This document shows, in pieces, positions 31,906-43,154 of a stretch of DNA of 64,000 nucleotides (positions are counted from its first letter, which is position 1; every line of letters starts with the position of its first letter). The translations under genes and the position numbers were made by a program. The stretch covers positions 56,687,826 to 56,751,825 of the forward strand of contig CM023454.1 in assembly GCA_013339765.2 (NCBI GenBank), given 5' to 3'. This DNA is from Haemaphysalis longicornis. Lineage: Eukaryota > Arthropoda > Arachnida > Ixodida > Ixodidae. The notes under the pieces are model-generated. The model did not search any database and had not been told where the DNA came from. It saw nothing but the letters and a program-made list of their open reading frames with translations.

Positions 31906-33810
31906 GTGCGCGATTTCCAAGCCCCACGATCCCTGAAAGAGCTGAGGAGCTTCTTGGGTCAGTGCTCCTATTTCCGACGATTCATTCAAGGCTTCGCGCA
32001 AATTGCTCATCCCCTGACGTCCTTACTCTGTAAAGACAGCCCTTTTTCTTGGACGTCCGACTGTGAGTCCTCTTTCCAGCAGCTTAAATTTTTGTTAACA
32101 TCTGGCCCAATTTTGCGCCACTTTGATCCCACGGCACCCACCGAGCTCCACTCCGATGCGAGTGGCGTGGGCGTTGGAGCTGTTCTCGTCCAGTTACACG
32201 AAGGGGCACAATACGTCGTCGCTTACGCCAGCCGTACCCTGTCCAGAGCCGAGCGCAACTACACCATCACGGATTTGGAATGCCTCGCCGTTGTGTTCGC
32301 TGTACAAAAGTTTCGCTGCTATCTGTATAGACGCCACTTCCCCTTGGTCACGGACCACCACTCGTTTTGCTGGCTTGTCGGACTGCGCGACCCCTGCGGT
32401 CGCTTAGCTCGATGGGCCTTACGCTTACAAGAAAACGACTTCACAGTCTCTTACAAGAGTGGGCGCCGTCATACCGATGCGGACTGTTTGTCCCGCTTAC
32501 CTCAACCGGGCACGTCGAACGACGACGACACCTTCGAGGACTGTCTGGCTTCCGTGTCACCAGAATTCCCAGACGCCCCACTTTTTCGGGCCGAACAACG
32601 GAAAGATCCAACGCTGCACAGGCTTTTTGCAACCGCGGAGGACACAATGTCGACACCCTTTATTGTCCGCGACGGCGTTCTGTTCAAGAAGAATTACTCT
32701 GCTGATGGCGCGCGTTTGCTTCTTGTCGTCCCCACTACTCTCCGACATCTGGTTCTCCGCGCAATGCACGAAGACGTAACATCAGGTCAATTTGGCCTTT
32801 CCCGCACCCTACATCGGCTTCGGGAACGCTTCTACTGGCCTCGTATGCAGACAGCAGCGCAGAAATATGTCGCCAGCTGCCCTCAATGCCAGCGTTACAA
32901 GCGTCCTACGTCTCCGTCTCCGGGCCCTTTGCAACCGGTGAATCCTCCCATGTCGCCCTTTGACAAAGTGGGTATTGATCTGGTGGGGCCACTACCGAAG
33001 TCCAAGGCAGGTCACCGTTGGATCATCGTCTGTGTGGATTTTTTGACCCGCTACGTTGAGACTGCTCCTCTTTGCACTGCAACGGCCGCGGATGTCGCAT
33101 CTTTCCTCTTGAATCGTGTCATTCTACGTCATGGAGCTCCTCGCGTTGTGATCAGTGACCGTGGCCGCCAGTTTACGGCGGACGTTGTGGAAGCGCTTCT
33201 TCGGCTTTGTGGCTCCGAATATCGACATTCCACACCATACCTACCGCAGACGAACGGACTCATGGAACGCACAAACCGCACGCTAACTAACATGCTGTCT
33301 ATGTACATCGATTCAGAACAAAACAATTGGGACACTGTTCTTCCATTCATAACCTACGGGTACAATACCGCCAAACACGAGGTCACAGGCTATTCTCCGT
33401 TCTTCCTTCTGTACGTCCGCCTTACTCAAAGCTTCCTAGACACCATCCTTCCATTCTCCTCGCCTAAAGATATGTCGCTGGCTGAAACTTTGTGCCTCGC
33501 TGAAGAAGCCCGGCGACTGGCTCGACTGCGCACCCTCAGCTCCCAGGGGCGAACCAAAGCACGCTACGATCAGCGCCACCCACCAATCTCCTACTACCCG
33601 GGCAAACTCGTTTGGTTGTGGACTCCAGTTCGCCAACGAGCCCGCTACCAAAAGTTTTTGCCTACGTACTCTGGCCCCTTTGTAGTGCTGTCTCAGCTGA
33701 GTACCGTGAACTATATTATCGCAAAAGTTACTGCTCGGGACCGTCGCTCCCGCAAGACCCAGGTCGTGCATGTAGCTCGGTTGAAGCGTTGTCATAGCCG
33801 CACTCCTTAA
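31906..33810 (+). CDS. pol C-terminal part: RT connection, RNase H and integrase (634 codons open)
   Basis: Order: RT connection (FLGQCSYFRRFIQGFA, residues ~16-31); RNase H with LHSDASG (Asp84), YTITDLECLAVVFAV and TDHHSF; integrase zinc region with FYWPRMQ and CPQC; catalytic core with IDLVGP (Asp358, codon 32977), ISDRG (Asp418, 33157) and LMERTNR (Glu454, 33265), giving the D-D35-E spacing; then a GPF-type C-terminal module (YSGPFVVL, near 33675-33700). The second zinc His appears replaced (SGQFG). The assigned start is not a real initiation site: the frame continues upstream and is separated from the RT by a frameshift. Integrase would insert the cDNA. Confidence 0.9.
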   Translation: MRDFQAPRSLKELRSFLGQCSYFRRFIQGFAQIAHPLTSLLCKDSPFSWTSDCESSFQQLKFLLTSGPILRHFDPTAPTELHSDASGVGVGAVLVQLHEGAQYVVAYASRTLSRAERNYTITDLECLAVVFAVQKFRCYLYRRHFPLVTDHHSFCWLVGLRDPCGRLARWALRLQENDFTVSYKSGRRHTDADCLSRLPQPGTSNDDDTFEDCLASVSPEFPDAPLFRAEQRKDPTLHRLFATAEDTMSTPFIVRDGVLFKKNYSADGARLLLVVPTTLRHLVLRAMHEDVTSGQFGLSRTLHRLRERFYWPRMQTAAQKYVASCPQCQRYKRPTSPSPGPLQPVNPPMSPFDKVGIDLVGPLPKSKAGHRWIIVCVDFLTRYVETAPLCTATAADVASFLLNRVILRHGAPRVVISDRGRQFTADVVEALLRLCGSEYRHSTPYLPQTNGLMERTNRTLTNMLSMYIDSEQNNWDTVLPFITYGYNTAKHEVTGYSPFFLLYVRLTQSFLDTILPFSSPKDMSLAETLCLAEEARRLARLRTLSSQGRTKARYDQRHPPISYYPGKLVWLWTPVRQRARYQKFLPTYSGPFVVLSQLSTVNYIIAKVTARDRRSRKTQVVHVARLKRCHSRTP

Positions 33811-33833
33811 CTCGCTCGGTGCGCTTCGTCTCC

Positions 33834-33845
33834 ACGGGGGGAAAT
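33834..33845 (+). other. Polypurine tract
   Basis: ACGGGGGGAAAT sits directly against the TG of the 3' LTR, the position where plus-strand DNA synthesis is primed. Confidence 0.8.
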
Positions 33846-34088
33846 TGTTACAGTGTTAAGTACAGGACAATCCCTAGGTTGTCTGTTACGTTAGTCGGCA
33901 GTCAATCGCCTGTGTAGGGTATGTTCCAGTGGAGCGGGATCCAGGGGGTATGCTGACACGTAGAAGAGGAGGGCGAAGAAGAGTTTTTCCCCGGTTCGCT
34001 GCTGACCGGCATCTGTGGTAGCACGTCTAGCCTGTGGCTCCGCACGACTTGTAAATAAACCCTTCATCCATTTGTTACGTCCGTAACA
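33846..34088 (+). repeat. 3' LTR of the gypsy element
   Basis: Begins TGTTACAGTG, ends CCGTAACA, 243 bp. AATAAA at 34054-34059 corresponds exactly to the 5' LTR position. Confidence 0.93.
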
Positions 34089-37000
34089 GGTGTATTGGAA
34101 GTTACTTGAGGTAATCCAGGTATGAACTGTTTCAAGTTATCCTGCTTCAAATTAACCCTGTCAAGGACAGTGTAATAACGGAAATATTCTACACAGAAGG
34201 AGGATGTAAAGCGAGAACGCCAATAAAATTTTCTTGGGTGAGTCGGTGATTCAATCCATGAGAGCAAAAGAAAGAAAGTACTATGGGAGAGTCTTTGCCT
34301 AATGTTGTGTTCACCACAAAAGAAAATGGGGCAGCTGTCTCCCTGTCTTTATCTCACTTACTTTTTTTCAGCAAAGCTGTAAATGGCTAGGATCCTGCAG
34401 ATCGCCTCCGGTCATAGGGCGATGTAAACAGGAATCGCTAGCGAGCGTAGCGCCACTTTGCAGAGCATACTCAAATCCCCTTGATCGTAAAACTGCGCGC
34501 CACACCCCTGGGGCATGGAAAAAATCATGCAAAATTGAAAAGGTCCTAGGGCCTTCGTAGAGCATGCGATGCGATAACCATACCCGCGCTATAATAAATT
34601 TCTACCCACAATTCCTGTCTGTTTGCCTGCCACTACGCGAGACGCATGTGTAAACAGATGAACTTTAAGTTTATGCATTCTAATAATCTTGGAGGGCTCA
34701 TCCTGCGTTAATTGATTTTGGCCACTTTTTGTTATTCCGGTTTGCCCTGTTCCTTTAATTATACCCAGAGATGTGGAGTTATTTTTTTCTGCCCTTTTGG
34801 TCGTTTAATAAAAGAAGGCGTTAAACACTCCACAGTATATCTTCTGGGCGAAATGTTCGTTGGAGGAAGAAATGTTACATGGTTAAGTACTGCAACCTAA
34901 ACGGATCGTATTCGGGGTCAGTCTTACCTTTGCAAACGCCAATATATTACAATATGCAAAAAATACCAATAGCTCTGTGTAGCCCACGTGCAAACGCCAG
35001 CGGAAGATTTCCACCGTATAGCCGAGTTGGGAAATGGGACATGTACATTAAATTCCCACTAACGCGATTTGTATCACCCGTTGCTATGAGACACATCTAC
35101 GTCTACACAATTACTTTTAGAACTAAAACAAATACAATCAGCCCTCTCTATATAGTTGTTTCAATGTACCAACATTTTTGTCCATCTGTTTGCCTTTACA
35201 TCTGTATTTTCCACTTGGCGTCGTGCTACAAAATATAAAATGCCGTTTTTATAAAAACGTAGACTATTTATAGTAAGAAAAAATCATTCCAGTGAACAGA
35301 AACATATCAGTAAAATATTGAGACAAATTCCATATCTGCAGTACGTCGAAATAAAAAGCATCATTTACAATCATTTACCTTAAAATACCCAATAATTTCA
35401 TCCAGCATAAATTAACCTAACAAGAGTTAACTGGGACTGTTCACATACTTATCAGTGCATAATAAAGGAGGAAAACAATTCGAGTAATGCAGCGTTTTTC
35501 TGAGCCTGATACAAGGTACTTTTTAAGCTCTTTGTCCACATCATTTGAAATCACTCAATTTCGAGCGATCATGAATGCAAGGTTAGAAGAAAAGTTTTTT
35601 TTAGTATTTGCACTCACCGTTTTGTTAACCTGGAACTAGGCATGATTGCCCCTTTAGCGCCTTTTGTAGTACTAAGATGTTCCTAAGCAATTTAGGGTGG
35701 ACCAACGTGATTTGCGTTCTTTGCCTAAGTAGGTCGAAACATTTTGGGCATATAGGAAAGAAGATTCTGTGATGAGCCTAGGCTAAAATTCAAAAACAAA
35801 ATATTTATTGTATACCTAGGGACTATTGACCCAGTAGTTTAGCAATGATTTCTCATTTCTTCTCAGGTGTTAAAAGACGGTCTATAGGCTTCTTAATCAC
35901 TCCTATGCAGATTGTTCGCATTCAGATGGCCTTTGACTAGTAATGTTTGGCCGGGTTTATCAAAAGTCCTCGAGCACAAGTAGACCAACGGCACTCTCAA
36001 TCACCAGCTGTACATTTCGTGTTCTCATCCTTCGTGGCCTTACGCAGTACTAACTCGACCTCAGTACTAACTCGACAAGTGCCCTAATTAAAATTTCCCA
36101 GACCCAAATTATCCCTCGTGAGTTCATTCATGTGATCAAGACTGAGTTCAAATTTATTTCTTGCACAATCCTATTTTAAACGACAAAATTGGATGCTTGC
36201 TATCAAGAAAAATATTTTAGACGGTTTTCACACCCGAAACGACTCCGTTCCTCACAAGCGAACTGCAGATAGTGCTGAGTTAACTCTCTAACCTTTTTTT
36301 ATTCAGAAGGTGACTGTACAATGCAGTGTTACTTTCTTGCATAAGTTGCTACGTCTTGTATGGTCCGTGGTGATTCGGACACACAATCTTTCTTAGGTGT
36401 GGTCTTGAATTTGTGGTGGCTGAGTTATTTTGTAGACGCAAAACACGTCCGCCACTTTACTAAACACGCTGCTGAGATATTGGCGCAATATGACTTATCT
36501 TGGTTTGCTTTCGTCAATCTTGATGGGTGCCCAAACCATTTCGACAGCCCCATAAATCGCTCCGGCTCTTCCAAAAAAATCGAAATTTTAAACAGCAAAT
36601 TACCGGCTACAAAAGTTGGCAAACTGACTGTTGTAGCCAACAGTTGGTCTTTTTCCGAATTTTCTACTTGAATATCTGTCACGCTGCAGCGCTTCAAATT
36701 AGAGATTTTTAAACCGTACGTTTTTGTTATGGTAAACAAAAACATACACGCATTACAATATTGTGAAGTACACTGCATCTGATTTTTTGTTCAACTTGGT
36801 CGACAAAATAAGAAAATACACGTCTTTCCTAAAAAGTAGATAGTAGGAACAGTCACACTCGTGTTACTGGTAACATTCCATCCGTGTAAATAACTACATA
36901 TAACCAGTATTCTTTTTTTAGCACGCGTGTGCCGTGCTCGCAGCTTTGATATTTTAATTGAGCTCCGTGCGTGTGAATATGCCGCATTTTGAGAACACCC

Positions 37001-38337
37001 GCGGGGCACCTCAAGGCGCCCAAGGTAGCGCAGGATTGTTCGGCCGGTGTGCGTTGGCCTGTGATTTTCGGTCCGGCCTTTTTTTGGCACCCATTTTTGG
37101 TCTGTTTTCAAAGGTGGGCCTTTTGGCCGTATATGGCCGTACTCCCATGGCTGTCCAACGGCCAGTGTCCGTCTGAAAATCTACCGGGTTACATTTATGT
37201 GGTAAGATTCCAGTCGTATGGCTCCGGCTATTCCACAGCCAACCGTGCATGGCCCGAGTACGACCACCGGAAGACAGCCGAGATGCGGTCGTTGCAACCC
37301 AGCCGGGCTAAATCTGCTGGAAACACGCCCGTGCTACGGGCATTGCAGTCCAGCCACATTACGTTAACTCAACTGAGGCCGGTCACTGCATGTCGCGCTG
37401 TGCAGCACTCTGTCGCGCTCAGCCACTCAGCCACGTCAAAGTGAATCCGCGCACAACCACCAGCAATCCAGCCTTCAGCGCACATTTATTTAATTTACAG
37501 TGCTCACAAATTGTCGTTCCTTGAATCGCTGTGCCTCGTCGTTCATTTAATTGCTGTGCCTCTTTATTGTTCGAATCCCGAAATTTTTCAGTTCTTTGTA
37601 CAGCTGGAATGCATGTATTGGTCACGCTCTGCTATCTTCTGTGGGGTGGCTTACCTGCAATAAACAGGGAAAGATGGGGGGTGAGAGAAGCTGTTTTATT
37701 TCACACAGATGAAAGTGCCGCTTTTAGCCAATTTCAATTTTGACAATTTTTCTGAGCACTTTCATGCTCTGAATAAATCAACTATTTTTGCAAAAGTATT
37801 TTGACCAGCTTTGTTGTGTATAAAACCAGCTCGAATGCCTGTACGAAGCGTTTTAGTATTCAATATATTTTCCTTCACACAATAAATATGTCCAGTATTT
37901 GCCCCTTTTTCGTGCGAAAAAATTGTTCTACTAAATCAACTTTTGTGATGAACTTTCAGAGGGCTGATCCAAGGAGAGATCCAAATGTGCTTTCATTTTC
38001 GATCTATTGTTTTTATGGTTTTCATGAGTTACGTGCACACCACTTAAAAGTCCAAAAGAACTTCATTTTCCTTTAATGTTGTACTACGGTAAACCAAACT
38101 ACACGCATTGCGAATGACGCGTTGCCTCAGGTGGCTGCAGTTGTAACCCTCTGTGTTCACGCAAGGCAAGGTGTAAAACTACAGTTTCATAATTTGCTGG
38201 AATCAATAATGTAGAAATGGTAGTTTTCATACAGAAAACCTTGCGCATTGCAATTTATAAAATAATTATTTTATTGGCCAAGTTTGAATGCGTAAGATTC
38301 TCAACCCGTCGGAGGCAAAATTGCAGACCCACAAGTT
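34089..38337. other. No gene recognised
   Basis: Mostly AT-rich with scattered short ORFs. A distinctly GC-richer block at about 36960-37440 contains open plus-strand frames (up to 151 codons) that are repetitive in Gly/Ala/Pro/Trp and show no known domain. It reads like a decayed dispersed repeat (GGCCGTATATGGCCGTACTC near 37123). Confidence 0.4.
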
Positions 38338-39720
38338 CATTTATTTATTTATTTGTTTATTATTTTGATACCTGCTTGCCTTTGCATGCATAAGAGCAAA
38401 GAGATACATAGCACTAAGAATAAATATAAGACCAAATGACAAAATATTTCAACAAAGCCCAGTGAAGACCGTCATTTTTAAAATTTGGTACAATCATACA
38501 TGAATGATAATACGCTCTCGTACTGGTCTAAGATAGAATGAATCGACCAAGGTGTCATCTTTAAAAGAAAGTAATATTTTTCTTTACGCTAACGGTTGCA
38601 CTTTGTGATATGTAGAATGGCGCTTGGATATAATTCCCCCTTCTATTCCAGTTTTCGAATAATAAATATTACAAAAAAATTTCAACCTGAGGTTTCGTCT
38701 CTGATCTTTCCCGTCTCAGAATTCAAGTTTACTTTTACTTTCCCTTATGCTAAGTTGACAGTGCCATTTACCTAATACGAATCTCACTCCCCTATTCTGT
38801 ATGTTTTCGAGCGTATCAACCAGCTCTTTCGTGTAGGGATCTCAGAAAACACGTACGTGCTCCAACATTGAGTGCAGATGAGTAAAATACAGTTGTTCCT
38901 TTATGGTAGATGGAGGTTCGTTTCAATTTTATCTCAGAAACAAAAAACACGTGCAGCCGTACCTTTTGTGTTGTGGACGTGCCTATTTAACTTCTAACCT
39001 CTCGTTAAATAAACTCCTAGTTATTTATATTCCCCGGCCGTTATTAAAGCAGTGTAATTTACGGTATACGTATTCAACAAGAATGAGGGTTTTTTTTTTA
39101 AAAAACGACGTTAACACACTTTTTAAAATTCATCAACAATTCTGAATCAGCACACCAAGATGTAATAAATTAAAATCACGCTCCTTGTATTCGGAATTAC
39201 GTTCATTCGCTTGAGTCCTGAAACTAATGTCATTCGCGAACATTTTGAACAAAGATTTGAGGCCTCTAGTAATAACATTTATATATAACAGAAAATAAGA
39301 GGGCCAACAACTGAGCCTTGGGAATTCCTGAGGTCACGGGAACATACCAGGATGATAACCATTGAGAGCGATCGACTGCTGTCTTAGAGATATATACTCG
39401 GCTATTCATGCGATAACCGAATCATTCAGTTTATAGGCTGCAATGTACTAGCAAGAAGGTCATTATTAGGACCTCCAAATGCTTTTTTTTCAGAAGGAAT
39501 TACAATAAACCACTTTAAGCGTATCTATTGCTAAAGCCAAATCGTGCGTCAACTCAAAAAGCTGCGTTGAGTAAAAAAAAAAACCCGACAAAATTAGTGT
39601 TTGCTAGGATGCTGGCGAATATGTTTGAGCAAATGAGTCATTTTCGAAGTTTGGTAAAGCTCACCTGCAAACACCGCAACTAAATTACCATCCAGGCTTC
39701 ATCATTGACAAGGCTGTATT
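38338..39720 (-). mobile_element. CR1-like LINE, antisense, 5'-truncated and decayed
   Basis: The plus strand starts with CATTTATTTATTTATTTG, the complement of an (AAAT)n tail, so the element runs leftward. On the minus strand, with frame changes, one reads PVTSGIP (motif B region, about 39335-39360), INVITRG, MFANDISF (motif C region, Ala-Asn-Asp in place of Ala-Asp-Asp, about 39230-39255), and then DTLENIQNRGVRFVLG (about 38775-38825), the thumb block shared with the other CR1-like copies. Endonuclease and ORF1 are not visible. The right limit is approximate. Confidence 0.6.
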
Positions 39721-40017
39721 GTAATGGATAATTTCAATTACACGTGTTTTTAAATAGACAGTCATAAAATCCCATAAAGCAGGGCAATAGGTTGAGCCTA
39801 CCAATGCAGGAGCTAGCCTCTTCTACGTTTATCACCAACAAAATAGTGGAACATTGTTTTTTGCAGTATTATTGTAAGAAGAATAGCCGCATGCTTCCTC
39901 TTTTGTGCGCCGCTGCCTTTCTTTGGTGGGGAGTACTTGACATGGCGCCGGTTGAGCTCCTGCTTGGCAGCAGCTTGCTCGACGGCCTTTAAGGCCACTC
40001 ATTTTTGTGAACCCCCG

Positions 40018-40275
40018 CTATTTGGAGTCAAAGATCTCTGCTGGGACGACGTCTCTAATAGTCTCCATTTCTTGAGGGGGCGAATAGCCTCGTGCTGATG
40101 CGTCAACGAAGCCGGCCGGTGACGCGTGATAGCAGCTATGACTGGTGAGGCTGAGCTTATCCGCTGGTGTGGCCCAGTTATCTGTTGGCAATAAATGGCA
40201 TTCAGGTGGCCTGGAAGGTTCCCTGGTAATGTCCAGTGAGTCCTTGCACTTCGCCTGTTCAGCTGGAACACCCAT
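40018..40275 (-). CDS. Unrecognised 85-codon ORF, possible terminal exon
   Basis: The ORF begins with an ATG at 40275, just downstream (on the minus strand) of TTTGTCAAACAG, which resembles a 3' splice site. It ends at 40018 with METIRDVVPAEIFDSK and a stop. The middle is Ser/Pro/Ala-rich (SLTSHSCYHASPAGF, ARGYSPPQ). The mixed composition looks more like protein than the neighbouring ORFs, and it overlaps no recognised element. An overlapping minus-strand frame (39999-40271) is also open. I do not recognise a family. Confidence 0.25.
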   Translation of the reverse strand: MGVPAEQAKCKDSLDITREPSRPPECHLLPTDNWATPADKLSLTSHSCYHASPAGFVDASARGYSPPQEMETIRDVVPAEIFDSK

Positions 40276-40299
40276 TACTGTTTGACAAACGAAGCACGT

Positions 40300-42445
40300 T
40301 CATTAAAAAGGTAGAAACACCGAGCGGATAAAAAACGCGTCGGCGTCATTTGGCTTTTTAACGGCTCTTTCTTGACGCAGGGAAAAAGTGGTCCTCAACC
40401 GGCGGTTTTTCTTCCAAACATGGTTACACAAAACAAAGGTGACACGAAACCACGATGGAGGATAGTCAAAAACGTAAGTGAAATAGACCGACAAAACAAT
40501 GTCAAACCCAACATTATCTCCACGCACGTTGCGAATAATTTTAACGATTACTTCATTAATGTTGGTTCTGGCCTCACCCGGCAATTTCATGTGCAGTTAT
40601 CAACTACACCTGCACCCAGAACTGTATATAATAACTTCTGTTTCCATAAAATTTCTAGGGAAGATGTAAGAGGCAGGGTCAGTAAAATGGCAGTAAATAA
40701 AGCATCGGGTCTCGGTGGCATCGAGATGGGGGCTATATAAGAAAACATTGATATCATTGGGCCCTATTGATATCGCCTGTTCAACCGTTCCCTTGAAAAT
40801 AGCTGTTACCCTGATGTACTCAAAGTTGCAAAAGTGGTCCCCATATACAAAGATGGGAGATCTAAACAAACCAGGTAGTTAAAGGCCGATATCAGTACTC
40901 AGTGTGCTGAACACTCTCATCGAAATCCTAATTGCACAACAGCTTAAAAAATTTGTTAAATAAAATAATATTACTACACCTAATCAGCACGGTTTTGTAG
41001 AAAAAATCTACTTCAACAGCCGTACTTACTTTATCAGAGGCTCTTAATTCTGCAATGCATCAAAATGACATAGCTGTCGTTGTTTTCCTGGATATTAAAA
41101 AAACATTTGACACAGTTTATCATCCCATCTTGCTGCAGAAATTAGGAAGGTATGGCTTTACAGAGAGCTCCCTTAAATTCTTTCATAGCTGTTTATCTTC
41201 TCGGAAGCAAAGGGTACTTATAAATGGTTTTTTGTCGGACGTTAAAGAGATAACTTGTGGTGTACCACAGGGCTCCGTTGAGGATCCCATATTGTTTTCA
41301 CTTTGTATAAACAATCTCCCAAAGGCTCTTCACTCCTCACAATTATTAATGTATGCAGATGTTGCCGCTCTTGTTTTTGCTGGACCATCTCTTCAGTTAA
41401 TTTAAATCAAAATAACCAGTGAGCTGAAAAACGTGTCTTCTTGGTTTTTTAAAAACCGCTTAACACTTAATCTAGACAAAACTAAGTACGTCATTTTTCA
41501 CTGTAGGTTCAAGACCACAAACAATTCCTTTGCACTTACTCTTGGTAGCTGGTTAATACAGCAAGTCTCGCATTCCAAATACCTAGGAGTTATTTTTGAC
41601 TGTCATTTACACTGGAAAGAACAGATTATTAGCGTATGCAAGAAACTTGCTTTCGGTTGCCACGCGCTCTTTAAGGCGAGATATTATTTTCCGTATGATG
41701 TACGATGCTACTCTACTATGCTTTCTGACATTCACATATCAGTTATTGTTGTGAATCGTGGGGGCAAACAGATAAAACCTACCTCTCGCCTTTACTTCGT
41801 GTGCAAAAACGAACATTGACTTCGTTGACAACTGATTCAAGCCTGTCCAGGAACAACGTTTTCCGGGATAATGGCGTACTGTCGTTTTGGTCCTTGCGCA
41901 ATTACAAAATTTGGCTAGTGATCAACAATAGAATAAACACCAATTTTCCCTTTTCTTTAAGCCTTTTCACCCTACCTTCTCGTAGTACAAGGCAAGCCTC
42001 CAATATCAATTTCAACCTTCCCAAATGTAACAATGTATATGGTGAACGCCTGATTGAGCTCAGTGGAGTCAAAATATAGAACGACCTTCCGATAGAGGTG
42101 AAAACAGCGAGGAAGTTTAAAATGGCCACTAAACAGCATTACAAGTCTAGTGAAACTTTATCCGAACCTCTTGCGTTGTGAATCATCTTTTTCGTGTCAA
42201 TATTTCTAGTGTTCGATTTGTTGTGTCTATCCGTGAATGCGTAAAATTTGCGTAGTATGACATGTAACCTTGTGTAAATCTCAATTTCACTTGAGCCCTA
42301 TACCGCGGTGCCGCTTAAGTGTTTGTGAATTGCTGGTGAATTGATTGTGATTTTATCTTGAACCGGCCACTAACATTTGCAGCTATCGGTCCAAACAGTT
42401 TATTTGTACATACTTCGTGTTTTATGAAATAAAGTTTCTCATGAA
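40300..42445 (+). mobile_element. Non-LTR retrotransposon (CR1/Jockey group), 5'-truncated
   Basis: Only ORF2 from before the RT onward is present. About 300 bases of 3' UTR follow, with a weak stem (CACTTGAG/CTTAAGTG near 42290-42325), and an end near GAAATAAAG (about 42427-42435). No (AAAT)n tail is attached, unlike the other CR1-like copies. The left boundary is approximate. Confidence 0.75.
40372..42129 (+). pseudogene. ORF2 reverse transcriptase of that LINE, broken
   Basis: Segments in order: VANNFNDYFINVGSGL (pre-RT), KMAVNKASG, then in other frames FNRSLENSCYPDVLKVAKVV and PIYKDGRS. Next come VFLDIKKTFDTV with the motif A Asp (about 41080-41115), CGVPQGSVEDPILF (41260-41301), and YADV (41352-41363), where the second catalytic Asp of motif C is Val. 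The thumb continues with NLDKTKYVIFH and SKYLGVIFDCHLHWKEQ, ending near 42080. At least four frame breaks. The altered motif C alone would abolish polymerisation. Confidence 0.8.
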
Positions 42446-42564
42446 AAACAAGACACGTCTGTTCACAAACTCTCGGCGCCCACACCCATGCATTTGTTCG
42501 GCTTTACGCCGCTAACCGAAAGAATGACGCATAACTTGAGACCTTACGTAGGCTGGTTTGCTCT

Positions 42565-43110
42565 ATAACACCGGTTGCCAAAAATTTTGCGGATGTCCGC
42601 TTGCCGTACTTCGGTCGAAAACCGGCAACCGCATAAAAAACGTACATTCTGGGGCTGTGCGTCGGCCGGTCTCCTGTATAACACTGTTTGCCCTAAGAAA
42701 ACGAATATTCTGCCGTCGGACGCGTGGTTCACTGTTTAAAGAGCGAATGCGAGGCAGCCGCGCTCCCGCCGGTCTCCTTTCGAACAGCAACTCCCACATG
42801 AATATAGATATTCTGTGGCAGATCGCTTGCCCTGCTTTGGCTGCACACCACTTCCCAAAGAAAAAACGGATGCTCTGAAGTCGTACTTCGGCCGTTCTCG
42901 TTCTCAACATCGGCAGTCGAAAGAACTCAATATCTGGCAGCCGGGTAGCTCCAGTTGCGCGTCTGTACACAGCCGGCCGGAGAAATACCGAAGGGCTGAT
43001 TGCCAAATGTTGGCCGCTCATGGTATGATCAGTGGCTGCCAGAACCTGGATGCTGGCCGGACATGCCAGAAAGCGGCCATAGACGGGCCGGTCTTGGGAC
43101 ACACTTTCTG
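42565..43110. repeat. Degenerate ~61-bp minisatellite
   Basis: A unit with an ATATTCTG-like core followed by a GGCCGG/TTGCC-type GC stretch recurs: cores at 42646, 42707, 42810, 42872 and 42931 give spacings of 61, 103, 62 and 59, with further weak units up to about 43100. Units are well diverged. A 208-codon minus-strand ORF across it (to 43189) is probably a by-product of repeating a stop-free unit. Confidence 0.6.
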
Positions 43111-43154
43111 TGCCGCGTGGGGTCCTAATGTAATAGATAATATTTATTATTCTA

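Larger units (their letters stand above)
28759..34088 (+). mobile_element. Ty3/gypsy LTR retrotransposon, complete structure, coding frames broken
   Basis: A 5.33-kb element has two 243-bp direct LTRs (28759-29001 and 33846-34088) with TG...CA ends, a putative primer site, gag, protease, RT, RNase H, integrase and a polypurine tract, in the standard Ty3/gypsy order. The LTRs differ at about six positions by eye (~2.5%), so insertion was fairly recent. The last base triplet of the 5' LTR (GCA) differs from the 3' LTR (ACA). Flanking bases do not form a 4-6 bp target duplication (ATAT left, GGTG right). gag and RT are frameshifted, while the RNase H-integrase part is open. Confidence 0.92.

Noticed and set aside
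32123..32779. Several plus- and minus-strand ORFs of 60-112 codons
   Set aside because: All are out-of-frame shadows of the intact RNase H-integrase frame.
28741..34110. Endogenous retrovirus with envelope gene
   Set aside because: The space between integrase end (33810) and polypurine tract (33834) is about 25 bases, so there is no room for env; it is a plain LTR retrotransposon.
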